Positions 1 through 6,257 of a DNA stretch of 36,206 nucleotides are shown here, piece after piece. The DNA lies in the NCBI GenBank assembly GCA_023245475.1, contig JAHFKF010000002.1, positions 1 through 36,206 on the forward strand. Direction: 5' to 3'. Positions within the stretch are counted from its first letter, which is position 1, and the number at the start of each line of letters is the position of its first letter. The DNA is from Candidatus Levyibacteriota bacterium (GTDB taxonomy: Bacteria; Patescibacteriota; Microgenomatia; Levybacterales; UBA12049). The notes below the pieces were generated by a model that was not told where the DNA came from, searched no databases, and saw only the letters and a program-made list of their open reading frames with translations. The position numbers were made by a program, and so were the translations under genes.

Positions 1-9
1 ATAGAAGGC

Positions 10-28
10 TTTACGATATAATCGTAAA
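10..28. promoter_or_regulatory. Palindromic candidate operator over the yhhQ-operon promoter
   Basis: A perfect 8-bp inverted repeat, TTTACGAT and ATCGTAAA around the 3-bp centre ATA, spans a perfect -10 hexamer (TATAAT, 17-22). The start codon at 37 lies 14 bases past the -10. The matching -35 would fall outside the window. A dyad centred on a -10 is a typical repressor position. No regulator is identifiable here, and an RNA hairpin role is less likely because the repeat lies mostly upstream of the expected transcription start. Confidence 0.45.
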
Positions 29-36
29 CGTTAATT

Positions 37-687
37 ATGTTCAAAATAGAAAAATTAGATTTCCTTATTTCTTTTTATATTGTCTGCGTTACGTTATCAG
101 AAGTAATGGGTGCAAAAACCTTTCCTATCGCGACGTTCGGAACATTTACATTGAATGCAACCGTTGCTATTTTTGTGCTGCCAATTCTCTACTCTATTAA
201 CGACATCATTATTGAAGTCTATGGCAAAGAAAAAGCCAAAAGTATTGTACGATCAAGTCTTCTCATAATCTTTTTCATTTTCCTCTTTTCACTCCTTGCA
301 ACAAGCTTGCCAGCAAGTAAGCGATTTCTCTCAACTGAAGGAGCATATGACACGATCTTCGGTCTTTCAGCAAGATTTTCTGCAGCAAGTTTGATTGCAT
401 TTATTGTCAGTGAATTTGCTGATATTGCAATCTTTAGTAAGCTGCGAGAAAAGCTGGGTAAAACAAAACTCTGGCTTCGAACTAATGCTTCTAATTTCAT
501 CTCAGAGTTTCTTGATGTTGCGGTATTTATGATCCTCGCATTTTATGCATTTGACCAAAGTCTTGCAAGTAACTTAAGTTTTATTGCAAGTATTGCACTT
601 CCGTATTATCTCCTTAGATGCGTCATGTCGATTCTTGAGACACCACTTGTTTACTTAGGTGTAAAATGGTTGAAAAAAAGTAAATGA
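37..687 (+). CDS. yhhQ: YhhQ/VUT-family (COG1738) queuosine-precursor-type transporter
   Basis: A 216-residue integral membrane protein with about six hydrophobic segments. It resembles the YhhQ/VUT family, whose characterised members import 7-deazaguanine precursors of queuosine. Recognisable features are the N-terminal segment ending in EVMGAKTF, the following INDIIIEVYG and the late acidic/aromatic segment NFISEFLDVAVF. The stop overlaps the next start by 4 bases (ATGA), so the gene is translationally coupled to the DHFR-like gene. No queuosine enzyme is visible here. Its partners act on pterin/folate-like chemistry, so the real substrate may be a pterin or folate precursor (inference). 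Family assignment is fairly secure; substrate is not. Confidence 0.8.
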   Translation: MFKIEKLDFLISFYIVCVTLSEVMGAKTFPIATFGTFTLNATVAIFVLPILYSINDIIIEVYGKEKAKSIVRSSLLIIFFIFLFSLLATSLPASKRFLSTEGAYDTIFGLSARFSAASLIAFIVSEFADIAIFSKLREKLGKTKLWLRTNASNFISEFLDVAVFMILAFYAFDQSLASNLSFIASIALPYYLLRCVMSILETPLVYLGVKWLKKSK

Positions 688-1223
688 AAATTATTCTCCT
701 CGATGTCTCATCGCTTGATGGCAAACTAACAAAATGGAAAGGCAGCAATATTTACGAATGGTCCTCAGCTGAAGATTTCGCCCATTTTCAAAAAGTCAAA
801 AAAGAAAATAACCTTCTTGTTATGGGTAGTGGTACGTTTGAAAAGGTAAAAGATCTTGAAAAAGCAGGACTCAAAGCAGAGAAGGAACGACTAAGAATCG
901 TCCTGACGAAAAATCCAAAGGAATATCAACAATATGTTGTCCCCGGACAATTAGAATTTTCTGATGAACAACCAAAGGAACTGGTAATACGTCTCAAAAA
1001 GCAAGGCTTTAGACAAATGCTTCTTGTTTCAGGTGGTAAAGTCGCAACATCATTCTTTAAAGCAAGTCTTATTAACGAGCTATGGTTAACGCTGGAACCA
1101 AGAATTTTTGGCATTGGGGAACCATTAGTCCAAGAAGAAGAATTTGATACACAGTTACAATTACTCAGTAGCGAAATACTGAACAAACAAGGAACGATTT
1201 TGCTAAAATATAAAGTACTATGA
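684..1223 (+). CDS. Dihydrofolate reductase / RibD C-terminal-like reductase
   Basis: A 179-residue cytoplasmic protein of the DHFR/RibD_C fold. The N-terminal strand is followed by SLDGKL, the usual SxDG substrate-site motif. A MGSGTFE turn lies near residue 47, in place of the MGRxTxE nucleotide-binding turn. The C-terminal half has LLVSGG (about residue 114) and INELWLTLEPRIFGIGEPL, typical of RibD_C proteins. It lies between a YhhQ-type importer and a CofE-like glutamyl ligase, overlapping both by 4 bases. That context suggests reduction of a pterin/folate-like compound, but RibD_C proteins have varied substrates, so true DHFR activity is not established. Confidence 0.75.
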   Translation: MKIILLDVSSLDGKLTKWKGSNIYEWSSAEDFAHFQKVKKENNLLVMGSGTFEKVKDLEKAGLKAEKERLRIVLTKNPKEYQQYVVPGQLEFSDEQPKELVIRLKKQGFRQMLLVSGGKVATSFFKASLINELWLTLEPRIFGIGEPLVQEEEFDTQLQLLSSEILNKQGTILLKYKVL

Positions 1224-1975
1224 TCGTCACACCTTACAAAACACATAAGATCTCTCCCAATGAAGATCTCTTTGCAATCCTTGATCGGTATCTCCCTCCA
1301 CTACAAGAAAAAAGTATTGTCGCGATTGCATCAAAAGTGGTTGGTATTTGTGAAGGTCGAGTTGTTAAAATTGATGACAACTTGATTAATCAAAAAGAAG
1401 ATTTAGTTAAGCAAGAAGCAGATTACTATCTGCCACGTGAATCAAATCAGTATAACTTTATGCTCACGATTAATCAGCAACTTCTTGTCGCATCAGCCGG
1501 CATTGATGAGTCAAACAGTAATGGCTATTACAGCATGTGGCCCAAAGATCCGCAAAAAAGTGTCAATGCAATAAGAGAACATCTTAGTAAAAAGCATGGT
1601 ATCAAAGAAGTGGGAATTATTATGACAGATAGTAAACTATCTCCATTGCGTTACGGCGTAACTGGCTATGCAATTGCACACAGCGGATTTGAAGGAACAT
1701 ATAGTTATGTAGGCAAGCCTGATATCTTTGGTAAAATCATGCGAGTTGAAAAAACAAATTTGCCTGATTCTCTTGCAACCACGGCAACACTTGTCATGGG
1801 GGAGGGAGATGAACAACAACCCCTAGCTATCATTACTGATGCTCCTTTTATTACATTTCAACAAAGGAATCCTACTAATGAAGAGTTGGAAGCAGTAAGA
1901 TTTCCACTAGAGGATGATGTCTATGGTGATTTATTAACATCTGTCACCTGGCAGAAAGGAAAAAAGAATGAATAA
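1220..1975 (+). CDS. CofE/FbiB-like gamma-glutamyl ligase (possible folate or F420 glutamylation)
   Basis: A 251-residue protein with the layout of coenzyme F420-0:L-glutamate ligase (CofE). It has SKVVGICEGR near residue 39, AGIDESNSNG near 93, a WPKDPQKSVNAIR stretch and a metal-binding-type segment IIMTDSKLSPLRYG near 133. CofE enzymes add gamma-linked glutamate to a cofactor using GTP. No F420 core-biosynthesis gene is visible nearby, and homologues in this kind of organism are often described as folate-metabolism gamma-glutamate ligases. The DHFR-like neighbour fits that. The start overlaps the previous stop (ATGA), and the stop lies inside the next gene. Confidence 0.8.
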   Translation: MIVTPYKTHKISPNEDLFAILDRYLPPLQEKSIVAIASKVVGICEGRVVKIDDNLINQKEDLVKQEADYYLPRESNQYNFMLTINQQLLVASAGIDESNSNGYYSMWPKDPQKSVNAIREHLSKKHGIKEVGIIMTDSKLSPLRYGVTGYAIAHSGFEGTYSYVGKPDIFGKIMRVEKTNLPDSLATTATLVMGEGDEQQPLAIITDAPFITFQQRNPTNEELEAVRFPLEDDVYGDLLTSVTWQKGKKNE

Positions 1976-2963
1976 ACCATTTCTTATCCGCGATTTAGAA
2001 GCAAATACATACAGAGAAAATTTCTTCGTTGCAGCTATCGTCACCATTTTTATTATTAGAATATTTTTACAATTAACTGACTATCCGCAACTTGGTCTAG
2101 GAGATTTACATATTGCTCATATTCTCTGGGGAGGACTGTTTATGCTGACAGCAATTATTATCCTGTTGTCATTCTTGAATAAATCCGCGGCCAGTATTGC
2201 AGCCGTCCTTGGGGGTATTGGCTTTGGAACGTTTATTGATGAACTGGGCAAAGTAATTACGAAAGAGAATGACTATTTCTTCCAACCAACGATTGCCTAT
2301 ATTTATATTACTTTTGTCCTACTATATTTGATTTCTCGTCTTATTCCACGATATCGGCCAATCTCTCAAAAAGAATATCTCGTCAACGCAATTGAGTTAG
2401 TAAAAGAATCAGCAATTAATGATTTCGATCAGGAGGAAGAAAAACGTGCACGAGACTATCTCAAAAATTGTCCACCAAATGATCCTCATGTCAAAGCAGT
2501 TAAAACACTCCTTGCAAACATTGATGCTCTTCCTGTTGCAAAACCAAATGCTCTTGTCCTAATGAGAATGCTACTTAGCAAATGGTATCATGACGTTGCC
2601 TATTCTGACCTCATCTTCAAAGTAGTTATTATCGTTCTAGGGTTTCAAATCATAAGAACAATCGCACAAACCATTTCAATACTTCGAATCAGACCTGAAT
2701 TGTCATTTGGAGAGTGGGGACAATTTAGTGCATCACTTCTTGCTGCATGTTTTCTGTTAATGGGATTTTTAACATTCAGACTCTCCAGAGTTGGTGCATA
2801 CCGATTCTTCCGCGTGGCAGTACTTATTTCTCTTTTCCTCACTGATTTTTTTGCTTTTATGGATCCTTCCTGGTTTGATATTGTCAGTATTATTGGCAAT
2901 GTCTTTATTCTACAAGTTATTAACTATGCTCAAACTGAAGAGAAACGAAAGAAAAAGAGATAA
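1968..2963 (+). CDS. Polytopic membrane protein of unknown function
   Basis: A 331-residue protein with about eight hydrophobic segments: four in residues 15-130, a soluble stretch of roughly 80 residues (about 135-215) with charged helices, and four more to the C terminus, which ends in a basic tail (EEKRKKKR). TM3 contains GGIGFGTFIDELGK, with a buried acidic pair. I do not recognise the family. It overlaps the CofE-like gene by 8 bases and ends the four-gene operon, so it may work with the transporter or the ligase. Confidence 0.65.
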   Translation: MNKPFLIRDLEANTYRENFFVAAIVTIFIIRIFLQLTDYPQLGLGDLHIAHILWGGLFMLTAIIILLSFLNKSAASIAAVLGGIGFGTFIDELGKVITKENDYFFQPTIAYIYITFVLLYLISRLIPRYRPISQKEYLVNAIELVKESAINDFDQEEEKRARDYLKNCPPNDPHVKAVKTLLANIDALPVAKPNALVLMRMLLSKWYHDVAYSDLIFKVVIIVLGFQIIRTIAQTISILRIRPELSFGEWGQFSASLLAACFLLMGFLTFRLSRVGAYRFFRVAVLISLFLTDFFAFMDPSWFDIVSIIGNVFILQVINYAQTEEKRKKKR

Positions 2964-2966
2964 TGA

Positions 2967-2995
2967 TTGAAAAACTCTAGTATTTATGTTTTAAT
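2967..2995 (+). promoter_or_regulatory. metK promoter
   Basis: TTGAAA (2967-2972), a 17-base spacer and TTTAAT (2990-2995), preceded by a TGt extended -10 element (2987-2989). The predicted start at about 3002 lies 4 bases before the 5' arm of riboswitch helix P1. Confidence 0.65.
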
Positions 2996-3005
2996 TGCTA
3001 TATAA

Positions 3006-3084
3006 GCATCAAGAGTATCCTCCGATTATCGGAGGGTCAGCAACCCTAGAAGTGTGGGTGCTATCTCTGAAATATGAGAGATGC
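3006..3084 (+). ncRNA. SAM riboswitch of the SAM-I/SAM-IV clan (metK leader)
   Basis: The leader folds into a four-way junction like SAM-I-clan aptamers. P1 is GCATC (3006-3010) with GATGC (3080-3084). The SAM-I consensus ATCAAGAG follows (3008-3015). P2 is CCTCCG/CGGAGG (3019-3024/3030-3035). P3 is GCAACCC/GGGTGC (3040-3046/3056-3061) with one bulged A, matching the conserved GCAACC...GGTGC core. P4 is TCTC/GAGA (3064-3067/3076-3079). P2 is short and lacks the longer kink-turn arm of classical SAM-I, so a compact SAM-I/IV variant fits better. Its place before methionine adenosyltransferase gives the expected feedback by SAM. Confidence 0.85.
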
Positions 3085-3085
3085 G

Positions 3086-3101
3086 TTTCATAAGTATGAA
3101 A
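3086..3101 (+). promoter_or_regulatory. Start-codon-sequestering hairpin of metK
   Basis: TTTCAT (3086-3091) is perfectly complementary to ATGAAA (3096-3101) across the loop AAGT, so the metK AUG would lie in the 3' arm of a 6-bp stem starting one base after P1 of the riboswitch. TGAAA (3068-3072), in the P4 loop, could instead pair with TTTCA (3086-3090) and release the AUG. There is no Shine-Dalgarno sequence between 3085 and 3095, and no poly-U terminator, which points to translational control by masking the start codon. Confidence 0.5.
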
Positions 3102-4217
3102 AAATTTCTTTTTACCTCTGAATCTGTTTGTGCTGGACACCCAGACAAAATCTGCGACCAAATTAGTGATGCAATTGTTGATGCTGCGCTTGCACAAGAT
3201 CCCACATCTCATACAGGAATTGAAACAGTCGCTGGTGCTGACAAGATTTGTTTGTTTGGAGAAGTGAAAACAAAAGCCAAAATAAACTATGAGAAAATCG
3301 TCCGAGACACAGTAAAGAGATTGGGATATACCGTACCAGCATGGGGCTTTAGCCAAAAATCTCTCTTCCAAAACTATGTCCATGAACAATCCCCTGAAAT
3401 TAATATGGGAGTTGCTCAAGATGGTGAAGTGGGTGCAGGCGATCAAGGGATGATGTTCGGCTATGCATGCGATGAAACCCCAGAACTTATGCCATTACCT
3501 ATTCAACTTGCTCACGCCCTCACAAGACGCATTGATGATACTCGAGAAAAAGGTAAACTTACATGGCTTCGTCCTGATGGCAAAACACAAGTAACCGTTA
3601 GGTATGAAAAGGGGAAACCTGTTTCAATAGCAAAACTGGTTGCAGCAGTTGCTCATGATGAGCAAACCAACGCTGAACAAGTACGAAGCGACATCATTAA
3701 ATATATTTTCAAACCAATTCTTAAACAATATAACTTTGCTATGCCAAGTGATGCAGATATTATTGTGAATGGAACCGGTCTCTGGCATATCCCAGGTCCT
3801 CAATCTGACGCTGGACTTACAGGCAGGAAAATTATCGTTGATACTTATGGCGGTTATGCCCGTGTTGGCGGTGGTGCCTTTAGTGGCAAAGACCCAAGTA
3901 AAGTTGATCGAAGTGGTGCTTATGCCGCCCGTTACATTGCCAAAAATATCGTCGCAGCCGGACTTGCGACCAAATGCGAAGTAGGGCTTGCGTATGTCAT
4001 AGGACAACCTCAGCCACTTATGCAGACAATTGATACCTTTGGCACAGCAACTGTTTCTGAGAAAGCACTCTACAACTTTAAAGATAAGCTGATTGATACC
4101 TCTGTAAAATCAATTATTGAAACGCTTGATCTTGCTCGACCAATTTATAGCCCAACAGGTGCCTATGGTCACTTTGGCCGAAAAGGTTTCCCTTGGGAAA
4201 AAGTCGTTTCTATCTGA
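3096..4217 (+). CDS. metK: S-adenosylmethionine synthetase (methionine adenosyltransferase)
   Basis: Makes S-adenosylmethionine from methionine and ATP in the cytosol. The 373-residue product has the hallmarks of MetK: FTSESVCAGHPDKICDQISD at the N terminus, the flexible-loop GAGDQGMMFGYACDETPELMP segment near 105-125, GGGAFSGKDPSKVDRSGAYA around 265, and a C-terminal GRKGFPWEK. I place the start at 3096 rather than at the in-frame ATG at 3081, because 3081-3084 belongs to the 3' strand of riboswitch P1 and the product then begins MKKFLFTSES, the usual family N terminus. Expression should fall when SAM is abundant. Confidence 0.95.
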   Translation: MKKFLFTSESVCAGHPDKICDQISDAIVDAALAQDPTSHTGIETVAGADKICLFGEVKTKAKINYEKIVRDTVKRLGYTVPAWGFSQKSLFQNYVHEQSPEINMGVAQDGEVGAGDQGMMFGYACDETPELMPLPIQLAHALTRRIDDTREKGKLTWLRPDGKTQVTVRYEKGKPVSIAKLVAAVAHDEQTNAEQVRSDIIKYIFKPILKQYNFAMPSDADIIVNGTGLWHIPGPQSDAGLTGRKIIVDTYGGYARVGGGAFSGKDPSKVDRSGAYAARYIAKNIVAAGLATKCEVGLAYVIGQPQPLMQTIDTFGTATVSEKALYNFKDKLIDTSVKSIIETLDLARPIYSPTGAYGHFGRKGFPWEKVVSI

Positions 4218-4228
4218 GCTGCCACCTC

Positions 4229-4257
4229 TTGCCAAGTTAGAAAAATTGTGCAATAAT
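4229..4257 (+). promoter_or_regulatory. Promoter of the CxxxxC-repeat secreted protein
   Basis: TTGCCA (4229-4234), a 17-base spacer and AATAAT (4252-4257) with a TGc extended -10 (4249-4251). The -10 covers the in-frame ATG at 4256, so that ATG should not be in the transcript. The next ATG at 4274 is 16 bases further on. Confidence 0.5.
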
Positions 4258-4273
4258 GACCCTACTTCAGGCT

Positions 4274-4798
4274 ATGTATCTATTTTTTTCATCAATACTG
4301 TTACTTCTTCTTTTCTCGCTTGCCGCAGTTCCGTTTACCTTTGCTAAAACAGAAACGCATATTGAGGTATCAAATAATGGTGAGGGGGCAAACTCTGAAG
4401 TAAATGTTGAAAACAGTACTGGAGAAAGCACCGTATGTGTCAACGGCAAATGTACTACATCATCAGGAAACTCTGAAAATAACTCAACCGTCTGTATCAA
4501 TGGGGAATGCACTACTTCAAATGGAGATGTAAATATACACTCTGAAGATGAAAATGCCAAAGTAACTATTAATAACAATACTACCAGTGAAACAACAGTC
4601 ACTAATGAACTAAAAGAAAAAAACATTATCGATAAAGAGAAAAAGTGGAGTGATAAAAAGGCAAGTATTGAAGCGAAAAGAAAAGAAGTAAGACAAAAGA
4701 AAAAAGAAAAAGAAGAAACGTTTCTTGAACGATTAAAGCAATTTTTTACCTTTCAATTCTTCTTCAAAAAAGATAAAGAAACCCCAGGAAGCGAATAA
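4274..4798 (+). CDS. Small secreted protein with two CxxxxC repeats and a charged C-terminal helix
   Basis: Counting from the ATG at 4274, a 174-residue protein with a clear signal peptide (hydrophobic run to about residue 20, likely cut after PFTFA). A near-perfect tandem repeat follows, STVCVNGKCTTSSG (51-65) and STVCINGECTTSNG (71-84), giving two CxxxxC pairs (C55/C60 and C74/C79) suited to disulfides or metal binding. Residues 85-120 are Asn/Thr-rich. The remainder is a very Lys/Glu-rich, probably coiled segment with a short aromatic patch (FFTFQFFF). I do not recognise a family. The last codons (PGSE) are encoded by the P1 helix of the convergent rnpB gene. Confidence 0.65.
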   Translation: MYLFFSSILLLLLFSLAAVPFTFAKTETHIEVSNNGEGANSEVNVENSTGESTVCVNGKCTTSSGNSENNSTVCINGECTTSNGDVNIHSEDENAKVTINNNTTSETTVTNELKEKNIIDKEKKWSDKKASIEAKRKEVRQKKKEKEETFLERLKQFFTFQFFFKKDKETPGSE

Positions 4799-5154
4799 GC
4801 CAGATTCTGTTTCCCGCTTCGACTCGATCGAATCGAGGCGAGACGATCGCAATTTCTCTATGCCTGCAAACTTCGATGCTTCGGTAGCACGTATAGCCCG
4901 CCTAGACTTGCGTCTACGCGAGACTGGCGCATCATTCGGCAGTTGCAACAGGTAGGATTGCCCGTTTCATATTCACTCGTCTCTGTTGCTCTCAAATACC
5001 GTCAATTCAGTATCTGCTCCAACTCTCGTTTAGTGAAATAAAGAGTTGAATACTAGCGATTACTCGTCAGAGCTTACACTCCGTCCCCTGCTACTGTTGT
5101 CTGGACTTTCCTCAGGATACCAGAAGGCACCCTGTAGCGATCCTGCTTCCTGGG
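4783..5154 (-). ncRNA. rnpB: RNase P RNA (bacterial type A)
   Basis: Catalytic RNA of RNase P, which matures tRNA 5' ends. Read on the minus strand it contains GAGGAAAGTCCAGAC near the 5' end, the J11/12-type GCAACAGAGA in the middle and ACAGAATCTGGCTTA near the 3' end, all RNase P hallmarks. Helix P1 is a perfect 10-bp pair, CCCAGGAAGC (5' end, 5154-5145) with GCTTCCTGGG (3' end, 4792-4783). The roughly 372-nt length is normal. Its 3' end overlaps the last 16 bases of the convergent secreted-protein gene. It fills the 400-bp stretch between that gene and rdgB. Confidence 0.95.
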
Positions 5155-5159
5155 CTGAT

Positions 5160-5188
5160 AGTATAGCGAATTTTGTCCAAAGAAGCAA
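5160..5188 (-). promoter_or_regulatory. rnpB promoter
   Basis: On the minus strand: TTGCTT (5183-5188), a 17-base spacer and TATACT (5160-5165). The predicted transcription start falls at or just before the P1 5' arm at 5154. rnpB can therefore be made independently of the rdgB operon just upstream. Confidence 0.7.
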
Positions 5189-5198
5189 AAAAGAGGAA

Positions 5199-5807
5199 TT
5201 AGAGAAGCTCTTTTTGAAGGATTTTTTTCAATTCAGTAACTGCTTTTACCCGGTGGTTATACTGTTTCTGTTCTTCAGCAGTTAGTTCTGTCTCAAAATA
5301 ATATTTGTTGAGTTCCGGCAAAAAGAAAAACGATCGATACGGAAAGCCTTTTACTTCATTGAGACTTGGCTCTTTAGCAATAATGCCATTTACTTTACCA
5401 CCAACACTCCATACGCTACCATCTGGAAGAGCCAAAGAAAGTACTGCTTTAAATGAAGCATGACGATTATCCTCAGGAAGTTCCTTAGCAACTTTCTTCA
5501 TGTGCTGGATCAAATCGTTTTCTGTTGTTCCTTCTCCCAACCAACGCTTTGAATGAATTCCTGGTTTATTCCCCAATGCTGCAATTTCTAAACCTCCATC
5601 ATCTGAAACCGCTGGCAAGTTACTTTTTTTCGCGTAAAAAAGTGCCTTCTTCTGAGAATTCTCTTCGTAGGTCGTCCCGTCTTCTTCGACATCTTCGTCG
5701 ATACCAATATCGGTAAGCGAAACAAGTTCTACAGGAAGATCAGAAAGAAGATTACTCAATTCATGAAGTTTGGCAGGATTATGCGTGGCAATCAATAATT
5801 TTTGCAT
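5199..5807 (-). CDS. rdgB: XTP/dITP pyrophosphatase (RdgB/HAM1 family)
   Basis: A house-cleaning enzyme that hydrolyses deaminated purine triphosphates (dITP, XTP) to monophosphates. The 202-residue protein has the family's THNPAKLHEL at residues 8-17 (nucleotide and pyrophosphate binding), the catalytic SDDGGLEIAALG near 68 and a C-terminal HR base-recognition pair in KQYNHRVKAV. Length is normal. It is last in the murB-lysK-unknown-rdgB run, 4 bases after the preceding stop. Confidence 0.93.
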   Translation of the reverse strand: MQKLLIATHNPAKLHELSNLLSDLPVELVSLTDIGIDEDVEEDGTTYEENSQKKALFYAKKSNLPAVSDDGGLEIAALGNKPGIHSKRWLGEGTTENDLIQHMKKVAKELPEDNRHASFKAVLSLALPDGSVWSVGGKVNGIIAKEPSLNEVKGFPYRSFFFLPELNKYYFETELTAEEQKQYNHRVKAVTELKKILQKELL

Positions 5808-5811
5808 ATGT

Positions 5812-6255
5812 TTATTTTCTTGTAATTAATTTTTTATATCTCTTTTGAAAAATGGATGCCTCAGGATTCTCAGTCATATAGAGATTCTTTTCTAACCATC
5901 GCATTGTATCAGGATTTCCTAATACTGAAAAGACTACCAATATATCTCGATCCATCTCCCTTGCTACTTTCTCCAAGACCTGTTCAAACGCCTGAACTGA
6001 GGGAGTACCATGACCTGGCTGTGCACGCTTATGAATATTATTTAAGATGATAAGATTCCTATCATCAATTATGTCAAACGCATAATGTGCTAGCTTATCT
6101 CCAAGAGGAACATAGTCAAGAGTTACAGCAGGTAACGGATGCATACTATAAATCTCCCATTCACCACTGTGTTCACGAACTTTTTCTCCGCTGAAAACAC
6201 GTTGTAATAAAGCTGTAGTCATATTATAGTCAGGTTTTTCTCTTTCAGCACTCAT
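5812..6255 (-). CDS. Unrecognised small soluble protein between lysK and rdgB
   Basis: A 147-residue protein without a signal peptide or membrane segment, and I do not recognise its family. Features are an EWEIYSMHPLPAVTLDY stretch (about 32-48), a strand-like FDIIDDRNLIILNNIH segment, AQPGHGTPSVQAFEQVLEKVAREMDRDILVVFS, which looks like an alpha/beta unit with a small-residue turn, and a basic C terminus (KRYKKLITRK). The ATG follows lysK after 2 bases and its stop lies 4 bases before rdgB, so it is in the operon. The last segment, with an Asn-Pro-Asp and a Met-rich helix, recalls acetyltransferase folds only weakly. Confidence 0.6.
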   Translation of the reverse strand: MSAEREKPDYNMTTALLQRVFSGEKVREHSGEWEIYSMHPLPAVTLDYVPLGDKLAHYAFDIIDDRNLIILNNIHKRAQPGHGTPSVQAFEQVLEKVAREMDRDILVVFSVLGNPDTMRWLEKNLYMTENPEASIFQKRYKKLITRK

Positions 6256-6257
6256 GA

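Noticed and set aside
3006..3084. SMK-box (SAM-III) or SAM-II as alternative class
   Set aside because: The four-way junction and the ATCAAGAG and GCAACC/GGTGC elements belong to the SAM-I/IV clan.
3081..3095. In-frame ATG five codons upstream of the chosen metK start
   Set aside because: It lies in the 3' strand of riboswitch helix P1, and the extra residues are not part of the family N terminus.
4733..5285. Open frames on both strands across 4800-5180
   Set aside because: The region is RNase P RNA, with P1 and conserved core sequences; the frames carry no protein-like signal.
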